Made by a program: the position numbers and the translations under genes. 5,100 nucleotides of DNA from an uncultured Oscillospiraceae bacterium. Lineage in GTDB: Bacteria; Bacillota; Clostridia; Oscillospirales; Acutalibacteraceae. Under the pieces are notes generated by a model. It did not search any database and had not been told where the DNA came from. It was given only the letters and a program-made list of their open reading frames with translations. This document shows, piece after piece, positions 1 to 5,053 of this stretch. The stretch is taken from contig USBH01000130.1 of the NCBI GenBank assembly GCA_900552925.1, positions 1-5,100 of the forward strand, given 5' to 3'. Each line of letters opens with the position of its first letter. Within the stretch, counting starts at the first letter, position 1.

Positions 1-27
1 GGGCTCGGAGATGTGTATAAGAGACAG
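1..27 (+). other. Nextera (Tn5) sequencing adapter, not genomic
   Basis: These bases are the 3' end of the Illumina Nextera read-2 transposase adapter: GGGCTCGG followed by the 19-base Tn5 mosaic end at 9-27 (AGATGTGTATAAGAGACAG). Genomic sequence begins at 28. Read in the miaA frame, the adapter supplies an artificial ATG at 11 and the peptide MCIRDR, a known adapter-contamination signature in protein databases. The segment should be trimmed before any annotation is deposited. Confidence 0.98.
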
Positions 28-28
28 G

Positions 29-610
29 CTCGCAGCCGGCGGCATCGGTCCGCTCTACACGCGACTGCAGTCGCTCGACCCCGAAGCGGCGGCGCAGATC
101 CACCCGAACAACACAAAGCGCGTGATCCGCGCGCTCGAATACTGTCAGGCGGCGGGGGAGCCCTTTTCCGCGCAGGCCAAAACGGCCAACGCCGCGGCGC
201 CGCCTTACGATTACGTGATGCTCTGCCTTGCGTGCCGCGACCGCGAAAAGCTGTACGCGCGCATCAACGCCCGCGTCGACGCCATGCTGCAGGCCGGCCT
301 TCTGGATGAGGCGGAGCGCTATTTCAGGCAATACGGCGTAAGCGGCCGCACTTCGGTGCAGGCCATCGGCTACAAGGAGCTGCTCCCGTATTTTGAAGGG
401 CGCTGCACGCTCGACGAAGCGGTGGAAGCCATCAAGCGGGAGACGCGCCGGTATGCCAAGCGGCAGCTCACCTGGTTCCGGCGCGAGGAAAACACGGTCT
501 GGCTGTACACGGACGATTACCCGGATGCGGCCGCGCTGACAGAAGCTGCCCTGCGGATCGCCGAAGCGCATTTTTCCGCAGGTTCCGATGAAAGGAAGTG
601 TGCCCGATGA
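29..610 (+). CDS. miaA: tRNA dimethylallyltransferase MiaA, 3' part only (5' end missing)
   Basis: MiaA transfers a dimethylallyl group from DMAPP to N6 of A37 in tRNAs that read UNN codons, in the cytoplasm; MiaB then usually methylthiolates the base. About 193 genomic codons remain of a family that usually has about 300-315. The N-terminal P-loop (GPTASGKT type) and DMAPP-binding half lie outside the fragment. Visible family signatures, counted from codon 29, are HPNNTKRVIRALEY (about 25-38), the DREKLYARINARVDAML segment with GLLDEAE (about 71-96), QAIGYKEL (about 111-118), and the C-terminal tRNA-binding stretch ETRRYAKRQLTWFRR (about 138-152). The reading frame is intact to TGA at 608-610. 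No true start is present: the ATG at 11 is adapter. The stop overlaps the next gene's ATG as ATGA. Hfq, a common miaA neighbour, does not follow here. Identification is secure; only the 5' truncation limits it. Confidence 0.95.
   Translation, partial: LAAGGIGPLYTRLQSLDPEAAAQIHPNNTKRVIRALEYCQAAGEPFSAQAKTANAAAPPYDYVMLCLACRDREKLYARINARVDAMLQAGLLDEAERYFRQYGVSGRTSVQAIGYKELLPYFEGRCTLDEAVEAIKRETRRYAKRQLTWFRREENTVWLYTDDYPDAAALTEAALRIAEAHFSAGSDERKCAR
593..598 (+). promoter_or_regulatory. Ribosome binding site deciding the HlyD-like start
   Basis: AGGAAG at 593-598 lies 8 bases before ATG 607, inside the end of miaA. It supports ATG 607 over the in-frame GTG at 598, which would overlap the Shine-Dalgarno sequence itself. 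Confidence 0.7.
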
Positions 611-1917
611 ACAACCCTTTGATTCGAAAAATCGGCGCCACCGCGATTGCGGTGCTGCTTTTGGTATATGTCGGCTATCAGATTTACCTGAGCCAGTACA
701 CAGGACTTAAAACGGAAACAGCGACGTATTCGACGGTTTCGGAGACCATCGATACGACGGGCTTTATCATCCGCGACGAGGAGATCGTCGACACCAATTA
801 CAACGGCGTGCTGAACTACACGGTCGACGACGGCGAAAAGGTCGCGGCAGGCGGCGTGCTTGCAGAGACGTACCCGACCGAGGAAGACGCCGCCGCGCAG
901 AACCGCACCGCGCGCATCGACGACGAATTGGAGCGCCTTGCGGTGCTCGAAACGCCGGAGGAATCCGGAACCTCCTCCAACCCGAAAACGATCGGCAGCC
1001 AGGTCAACGAGAAGGTGACGTCGCTCCTGACCGAGCTGAAATCCGGCTCGATGGAAAACGTCACGGACGAGCGCAACGACCTGCAGCTTCTCCTCAGCCA
1101 GCGGCAGATTGTGACCGGGCAGGAGACGAGCAGCGACTATACGGAGCGCGTGAGTCAGCTGCAGGATGAGCGCCTTTCGCTTTCCCAGTCGGCCTCAATG
1201 AGTACGGGAACGGTCGAATCGCCGACCGCCGGCTACTTCATCCGCACGGTCGACGGCTATGAGAACGCGGTCTCGCTCGACGAGGTCACGTCGCTCACGG
1301 CCAGCGATGTCAAGGCGCTGGAGGAGGGCGAGCCCGACGGCAGCACGACCGGAGACAGCATCGGCAAGATTTCGAAGGATTTCAACTGGTACATCGCCTG
1401 CGTCCTCACGGAGAATGACCTTGTGCGCCTCGACCGCACGACGGAGGTCACGGTCGAAATGCCGTTTGTGACCGTCGAGCAGATCCCGGCGGAGGTCGTC
1501 AAGATCAACCGCGACAGCGAGACCGGCGAGGCGGCTGTGATCCTCAAGTGCGCATATATGAACAGCGAGCTCGCATCGGCGCGCAAGGAAACGCTGCGCA
1601 TCAACATCAGCAGCTATTCCGGCGTGCTTGTGCCGGAAGACGCGATCCACTTCGCAGACGTGGTGGCCCACGAGACCGACGCGGAGGGCAATGAGGTCGA
1701 CGTCACGTATGAAAACGTCCGCGGCGTCTACATCAAGTCCGGCAGCCGCATCCGTTTCGTGCAGATCTTCAGCGACGCCACGATCAACGGCTACGCCATC
1801 TGCAAGGTGAGCCTGTCGACGGAGGAGCGGGAACAGCTCGTGACGAGCACGACCATTCAGCTTTACGATGAAGTCATCGTGGAAGGGACGGATCTATATG
1901 ACGGAAAAATGCTCTGA
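607..1917 (+). CDS. HlyD-family (membrane-fusion/periplasmic-adaptor-like) membrane-anchored protein
   Basis: A 436-residue protein with one N-terminal membrane segment (about residues 8-26, rich in Ala/Val/Leu/Ile/Tyr after RK), so most of it should lie outside the membrane. Residues 40-90 resemble an adaptor entry: a beta strand with TTGFIIRDEEIV, then a biotinyl/lipoyl-like half hairpin GVLNYTVDDGEKVAAGGVLAE (first part 67-78, rest 79-87). Residues 100-195 are polar, helix-prone and Glu/Gln/Leu-rich, like the adaptor coiled-coil hairpin. ESPTAGYFIRTVDGYE (204-219) looks like the returning lipoyl half. Residues 262-435 are strand-rich, ending in YDEVIVEGTDLYDG. The start is coupled to miaA (ATGA), and the end overlaps yggS by 20 bases. 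No ABC ATPase or permease partner is visible. Such genes are, to my knowledge, annotated as HlyD-family next to yggS-sepF in Clostridia, but the substrate is unknown. A structural or envelope role is as plausible as export. Confidence 0.75.
   Translation: MNNPLIRKIGATAIAVLLLVYVGYQIYLSQYTGLKTETATYSTVSETIDTTGFIIRDEEIVDTNYNGVLNYTVDDGEKVAAGGVLAETYPTEEDAAAQNRTARIDDELERLAVLETPEESGTSSNPKTIGSQVNEKVTSLLTELKSGSMENVTDERNDLQLLLSQRQIVTGQETSSDYTERVSQLQDERLSLSQSASMSTGTVESPTAGYFIRTVDGYENAVSLDEVTSLTASDVKALEEGEPDGSTTGDSIGKISKDFNWYIACVLTENDLVRLDRTTEVTVEMPFVTVEQIPAEVVKINRDSETGEAAVILKCAYMNSELASARKETLRINISSYSGVLVPEDAIHFADVVAHETDAEGNEVDVTYENVRGVYIKSGSRIRFVQIFSDATINGYAICKVSLSTEEREQLVTSTTIQLYDEVIVEGTDLYDGKML
1881..1887 (+). 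promoter_or_regulatory. Ribosome binding site deciding the yggS start
   Basis: GGAAGGG at 1881-1887 stands 10 bases before ATG 1898, within the end of the HlyD-like gene. It favours ATG 1898 over the in-frame ATG at 1868, which lies upstream of this site and would add ten residues unlike the family N-terminus. Confidence 0.65.
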
Positions 1918-2626
1918 TCCGCGTCTTCTGGACGTGGAGGAAAACTATAAGCGAATCGCGGACCGCGTCGCGCAGGCCGCAGTCCGTTCCGGCCGGCAGC
2001 CGGAGGACGTATCGCTGCTCGCGGCGACCAAAACCGTGCAGCCCGAATACATCAACCACGCGATCGCGTGCGGCCTGCGCTTTGTCGGCGAAAACCGCGT
2101 GCAGGAGCTGCTGGAGAAGTACGACCGGCTCGATCTGGACCGGGGCGTGTCCTGCCAGATGATCGGCCGCCTGCAGACGAACAAGGTGAAGTACATCGTC
2201 GACAAGGTCGACTGCATCCAGTCGGTCGACTCCGTAAAGCTCGCCGGAGAGATCTCCCGGCTTTCAGAGCGGATCGGGCGGCGGATGCCGGTGCTCGTCG
2301 AAGTCAACATCGGCGAAGAATCCAATAAGGGCGGCGTTCTGCCGGAGAAACTTTATGAATTTTTGGCAGAAATTTCCGCTTTTCCGGGCATTCAGATCGA
2401 AGGCCTGATGGCGATTCCTCCGATTTGTGCTGAAAAAACCGAACTTTGCAATTATTTTTCCCGAATGAAGCAATATTTTATTGACATCGGAGCGAAAAAA
2501 ATAGATAATGTAAGTATGAATTGCCTGTCGATGGGCATGTCATCCGACTATGAGGAAGCGATCCTTTGCGGCGCCACAATGGTGCGCGTTGGGTCCGCCT
2601 TATTTGGTCAAAGAATATATCCCTAA
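1898..2626 (+). CDS. yggS: YggS/YlmE-family pyridoxal phosphate homeostasis protein (PLPBP)
   Basis: A 242-residue single-domain protein with the fold of the alanine racemase N-terminal barrel. The family binds PLP through a lysine and buffers free PLP in the cytoplasm; no enzymatic reaction is firmly known. The PLP lysine is K45 in LLAATKTV. Other family blocks are FVGENRVQE (62-70), IGRLQTNKVKYI (89-100), VLVEVNIGEESNKGG (132-146), EGLMAIPP (168-175), LSMGMSSDYEEAI (210-222) and VRVGSALFG (229-237), the last two forming the phosphate site. Length matches the family (about 225-245). The usual W-H before IGxLQ is C86-Q87 here. The ORF overlaps the upstream gene by 20 bases and ends 19 bases before sepF, as in the B. 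subtilis ylmE-sepF order. The last third is much more AT-rich than the rest (30% GC over 2461-2520 against 65% over 2101-2160) and contains a promoter-like sequence. Confidence 0.95.
   Translation: MTEKCSDPRLLDVEENYKRIADRVAQAAVRSGRQPEDVSLLAATKTVQPEYINHAIACGLRFVGENRVQELLEKYDRLDLDRGVSCQMIGRLQTNKVKYIVDKVDCIQSVDSVKLAGEISRLSERIGRRMPVLVEVNIGEESNKGGVLPEKLYEFLAEISAFPGIQIEGLMAIPPICAEKTELCNYFSRMKQYFIDIGAKKIDNVSMNCLSMGMSSDYEEAILCGATMVRVGSALFGQRIYP
2481..2509 (+). promoter_or_regulatory. Candidate sigma-A promoter inside yggS for sepF-ylmH-divIVA
   Basis: A consensus -35 TTGACA (2481-2486) and a five-of-six -10 GATAAT (2504-2509) are separated by exactly 17 bases, with an A-rich spacer end. The predicted start is near A2516, giving a leader of about 130 bases before sepF ATG 2646. 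The elements are inside yggS codons 195-204 (IDIGAKKIDN), a less conserved stretch before the LSMGMS motif, and include an ATA Ile codon that is uncommon in this GC-rich context. Seen: the sequence and spacing. Inferred: activity and target genes. No experimental support is available here. Confidence 0.65.
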
Positions 2627-2631
2627 AATAC

Positions 2632-2637
2632 GGAGGT
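2632..2637 (+). promoter_or_regulatory. Strong Shine-Dalgarno of sepF
   Basis: GGAGGT at 2632-2637 lies 8 bases before ATG 2646, in a short AT-rich gap after the yggS stop. It is among the best ribosome binding sites in the window and fits independent, strong translation of sepF. Confidence 0.8.
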
Positions 2638-2645
2638 AATATAGA

Positions 2646-3104
2646 ATGGCTGGTTTGGTAGAGAAGCTTCAGAAGATGTGGAATCCGCCGGACGACGAAT
2701 ACGATGAATACTACGACGAGGAGCCGGTCAGCACGAGCTACGCCGACCGCGAGGAGCCGGCGCCGCGCCGTTCTTCGTACACCCCGAGTTCTTCGAACCG
2801 CGTCGTCAACATCAACTCGAGAGCGCACGTGCAGGTCGTCGTTTTCCGTCCGATCTCCTTCGGCGAGGAAACGCGCGGCATTGCGGACGAGCTGAACAAC
2901 AAGCATACGGTGATCCTGAACCTCCAGAAGACCGAGAAGGAGGAGTCGAGACGCATTCTCGACTTCCTCAGCGGCGTCGCCTACGCAAACGACGGCAAGA
3001 TCAAGCGCGTCTCGACGGGCACGTTTATCATCACGCCGTACAACGTTGATCTGAGCGGCGACGAGGTTATGGACGAGCTGGAGCAGAACGGCGTTTTCTT
3101 CTGA
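2646..3104 (+). CDS. sepF: Cell division protein SepF (FtsZ membrane anchor)
   Basis: SepF bundles FtsZ filaments and tethers them to the membrane at the division septum in Firmicutes, actinobacteria and cyanobacteria. The 152-residue length equals that of B. subtilis SepF. Residues 1-12 (MAGLVEKLQKMW) form the short amphipathic membrane-targeting helix. Residues 15-50 are a disordered linker, first very acidic and Tyr-rich (DDEYDEYYDEEP), then basic and Ser-rich. The SepF core runs from about 60 to 138: VQVVVFRPISF, GIADELNNKHTVILNLQ, RRILDFLSGVAYANDG and STGTFIITPYNVDLSG. G110 in DFLSG corresponds to the glycine important for ring assembly in B. subtilis (G109 there). The stop overlaps the ylmH start as TGATG, so translation is likely coupled. 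ylmG, which separates these genes in B. subtilis, is absent. Confidence 0.96.
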   Translation: MAGLVEKLQKMWNPPDDEYDEYYDEEPVSTSYADREEPAPRRSSYTPSSSNRVVNINSRAHVQVVVFRPISFGEETRGIADELNNKHTVILNLQKTEKEESRRILDFLSGVAYANDGKIKRVSTGTFIITPYNVDLSGDEVMDELEQNGVFF

Positions 3105-3850
3105 TGAACGCTGAAGAGCAGAAGCTGCTCGAGGCCAGGCTTGCGGACTGTGTGCGGCTCGGGGAAAAGCGCCCCGCCTTTCTCGGCTTTCTGGATCTTT
3201 CGGAACGCGCGGAGGCGGAAGCGTATCTGCGGCACATACGCGCGGAAAATTGGATGTTTTTCGGCGGATGGCCCGACGCGGAGCGCGTGATGCTCGGCGT
3301 CTTTCCCGATTACCTTGCGCCCGACGCATCGCATTTTCCGCTTCTCGGCCTGACGGTCAGCTTTCGGAAACAGGATACGCTTTCGCATCGGGATTTTCTC
3401 GGTTCCTTTCTGGCGCAGGGCGTCGTCCGCGCATCGCTCGGCGACATTCTGGTCGAGGAAGGACGCGCGGTGCTCTTTGTGAAGACGGAGCTTGCGCCGC
3501 ACTTTCTGTCGCAGATCGAGAAGATCGGCCGGGTCGGCGTCCGGATCCGCGAGGGCTTTGACGAGCCCCTGCCGGCCGCCCACGCATTTCAGCCGGTCAG
3601 CGGCGTTGTCGCCTCGGAACGGCTGGACTGTCTCGTCGCACTGCTCGCAGGCACCGGCCGCGAGCGGGCCGCGCAGATGATTTCCGGCGGCTTTGTTTCC
3701 ATCAACCACCGGGAAACGCTTTCCGCTGCGGCGCGCGTGCACGACGGCGACGTCATTTCGATCCGCCGGTGCGGCCGGTTTATCATTGATGCACTCGGTC
3801 CCAAAACCAAGAAGGGCCGTCTATCCATACGATGCAGGAAATACATATAG
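3104..3850 (+). CDS. ylmH: YlmH-family S4-domain RNA-binding protein
   Basis: A 248-residue protein with the two-part YlmH layout. The N-terminal alpha/beta part includes GFLDLSERAEAEAYL (28-42) and the family block HRDFLGSFLAQGVVR (95-109), followed by ASLGDILVEEGRAVLFV (110-126). A C-terminal S4 RNA-binding domain spans about 168-228: ERLDCLVALLAG, RERAAQMISGGFVSIN, DGDVISIRRCGRF. In B. subtilis, YlmH has been linked to stalled large-subunit rescue and ribosome quality control, and the gene sits beside divIVA; that role is transferred by family, not shown here. The start ATG 3104 shares bases with the sepF stop (TGATG), and the nearest GGAG (3080-3083) is 20 bases away, so initiation probably depends on coupling. 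Residues 233-248 form a basic tail (KTKKGRLSIRCRKYI). The stop codon overlaps the divIVA Shine-Dalgarno. Confidence 0.92.
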   Translation: MNAEEQKLLEARLADCVRLGEKRPAFLGFLDLSERAEAEAYLRHIRAENWMFFGGWPDAERVMLGVFPDYLAPDASHFPLLGLTVSFRKQDTLSHRDFLGSFLAQGVVRASLGDILVEEGRAVLFVKTELAPHFLSQIEKIGRVGVRIREGFDEPLPAAHAFQPVSGVVASERLDCLVALLAGTGRERAAQMISGGFVSINHRETLSAAARVHDGDVISIRRCGRFIIDALGPKTKKGRLSIRCRKYI

Positions 3851-3854
3851 GAGG
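3849..3854 (+). promoter_or_regulatory. Shine-Dalgarno of divIVA, overlapping the ylmH stop
   Basis: AGGAGG at 3849-3854 is a perfect core site, 6 bases before ATG 3861. It shares two bases with the ylmH TAG (3848-3850). It sets the divIVA start at 3861 and rules out the longer in-frame opening from 3693, whose extra 56 residues are out-of-frame ylmH sequence. Confidence 0.85.
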
Positions 3855-3860
3855 CTTATT

Positions 3861-4781
3861 ATGTTATCGATCAAGGACATTCAGGACGTCAGCTTCAGAA
3901 AATCGAATTTTTCCGGATACAATTCGGATGACGTAGATCAGTTTATCGACGAAGTGCTCGAAACGGTTACGGCGCTGGCCAAGGAAAACGCCGAGGCCAA
4001 GACGCGCACAACTGACAACAGCGCGCGCGTCAACGAGCTCACGGCGAAAAACGCCGAGCTGCAGGAGAAGCTTTCCATCCTGGCGGAGAAGATCGAGGCT
4101 TACCGCGCCGACGAAGACGGCATCAAGGACGCGATCCTCAGCGCACAGCGCCTTGGCAACGCTTCGCTCCGCGAGGCGAAGGCCAAGGCGGAAAACATCG
4201 TGTCGGAAGCAAACGCCAAGGCGGAAAAGCTCGTGAAGGATGCGCGTGCGAAATCGCAGAACATCGTCGACTCCTACCAGTCGCAGATTGCGGAGAAGGA
4301 GAAGGAGCTCGAGATGATGAAGCGCGAGGTCACGGCCTTCCGCGCGTCGCTGTATGAGATTTACCGCTCCCATATCGCCGTGATCGAAAAGATCCCGGAG
4401 TACGACTTTGACGACGAGGATACCGAGACGGCGGCCCCGGCGCCGGCAGCGCCGAAGGCCACCTATGCGCCGCAGCCGGTCGAAGAGCCGGAGGAGGAAG
4501 AGGAGATCCCCGTTCCCGCGGCGGCCGCCCAGGAAGAGCCGGAAGAAGAGCCTGCGCCGGAGCCGGCCAAGGCGGAGCCCGCGCCGGCTGCTGAGCCTGA
4601 ACCGGAGACGTACGACAAGGACGCGTACATCAAGGAGCAGTTCAACGGCATCGGGCTGGATCTGAACGCTTACGCCGATATTCCGGAGACGCTGCAGAAG
4701 GAAAAAGAGTCGCTTTTCAGCACGCTGGAGTTCGGCATTGAGGATACGACGAAGAAAAAAGGAAAGTTTAAAAGAAGATAA
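3861..4781 (+). CDS. divIVA: DivIVA-family cell-pole/septum protein with long C-terminal extension
   Basis: DivIVA proteins assemble on negatively curved membrane at septa and poles and recruit partners such as Min proteins. This one has 306 residues against 164 in B. subtilis. The N-terminal lipid-binding domain is clear: SIKDIQDVSFRKSNFSGYN then DDVDQFIDEV, with F17-S18-G19-Y20 aligning to B. subtilis F17-R18-G19-Y20. Residues 28-80 and about 87-170 are heptad-rich coiled coil, including Ala/Lys/Glu repeats (REAKAKAENIVSEANAKAEK at 104-123). Residues 183-250 are an acidic Pro/Ala/Glu linker. Residues 251-291 are ordered-looking (AYIKEQFNGIGLDLN, then IPETLQKEKESLFSTLEF). The tail KKKGKFKRR (298-306) is strongly basic. 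It follows ylmH with a strong RBS and precedes ileS by 27 bases. The family is certain; the role of the tail is unknown. Confidence 0.94.
   Translation: MLSIKDIQDVSFRKSNFSGYNSDDVDQFIDEVLETVTALAKENAEAKTRTTDNSARVNELTAKNAELQEKLSILAEKIEAYRADEDGIKDAILSAQRLGNASLREAKAKAENIVSEANAKAEKLVKDARAKSQNIVDSYQSQIAEKEKELEMMKREVTAFRASLYEIYRSHIAVIEKIPEYDFDDEDTETAAPAPAAPKATYAPQPVEEPEEEEEIPVPAAAAQEEPEEEPAPEPAKAEPAPAAEPEPETYDKDAYIKEQFNGIGLDLNAYADIPETLQKEKESLFSTLEFGIEDTTKKKGKFKRR
4407..4610 (+). repeat. Low-complexity coding stretch (Pro/Ala/Glu linker of DivIVA)
   Basis: The bases encode DivIVA residues 183-250, made almost only of Glu, Pro and Ala, with recurrent units such as EEPEEE, PAPEP and APAPA. At DNA level it shows short purine runs of GAG/GAA codons (around 4485-4505) alternating with GCC/CCG runs. 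It is a disordered, fast-evolving spacer and a likely site of length variation, not a separate element. Confidence 0.75.
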
Positions 4782-4785
4782 CACC

Positions 4786-4792
4786 AGAAAGG
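4786..4792 (+). promoter_or_regulatory. Weak, distant ribosome binding site of ileS in a 27-base gap
   Basis: The only purine-rich site between divIVA and ileS is AGAAAGG (4786-4792), 16 bases from ATG 4809, further than usual. The whole gap (4782-4808) is too short for a T-box leader or an intrinsic terminator, and none is visible. Confidence 0.45.
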
Positions 4793-4808
4793 CACGGTTT
4801 CATACACC

Positions 4809-5053
4809 ATGGATTATAAAAGCACATTGAACCTTCCCAAAACCGACTTTGCCATGCAGGCCGGCCTCCCCAAGAAGGAGCCCGCCATGCTGGATAAGTG
4901 GTATGCGGATCACGTTTACGAGACGGTACTTGAAAAGAACGAGGGCAAGCCGCTGTATGTTCTGCATGACGGCCCCCCGTATGCGAACGGCGACGTGCAT
5001 CTCGGCACGGCGCTGAACAAGACGCTCAAGGACTTCATCGTACGCTACAAGAA
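4809..5053 (+). CDS. ileS: Isoleucyl-tRNA synthetase, N-terminal fragment (3' end missing)
   Basis: IleS charges tRNA-Ile with isoleucine in the cytoplasm. Only the first 81 full codons of a roughly 900-1000 codon gene are present. The start matches bacterial Ile[21 protein letters not shown], then [11 protein letters not shown] (22-32). The class I catalytic region follows: [20 protein letters not shown] (52-71) and LKDFIVRYK (73-81). The HIGH signature reads H64-L65-G66-T67. Genomic sequence ends at 5053, within codon 82. The apparent continuation [11 protein letters not shown] and the stop at 5094-5096 come from adapter and index. The divIVA-ileS order matches B. subtilis, but here only 27 bases separate them, implying readthrough from the division genes. 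Confidence 0.96.

Noticed and set aside
2446..2477. Second promoter candidate, TTGCAA with AATATT, just upstream of the main one
   Set aside because: The spacer is 20 bases and both hexamers deviate from consensus. It probably only reflects the AT-rich patch.
2627..2645. Terminator between yggS and sepF
   Set aside because: The 19-base AT-rich gap has no stem-loop or T-run; it contains the sepF Shine-Dalgarno.
2478..3329. 283-codon minus-strand open frame across yggS, sepF and ylmH
   Set aside because: It is Arg/Ala-rich, has no recognisable domain, and crosses three well-identified + strand genes. It is a shadow frame of GC-rich coding DNA.
3786..3835. Possible promoter before divIVA (TTGATG as -35)
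   Set aside because: No acceptable -10 hexamer lies 16-18 bases downstream.
3693..3860. 56-residue N-terminal extension of DivIVA
   Set aside because: The extension is ylmH sequence read out of frame. The AGGAGG at 3849-3854 and the family N-terminus both place the start at 3861.
3864..4784. Long open frame (306 codons) on the minus strand opposite divIVA
   Set aside because: It mirrors divIVA almost exactly and its product is Leu/Arg-rich without any family motif. It arises from the codon bias and the Glu/Lys/Ala-rich composition of the true gene.
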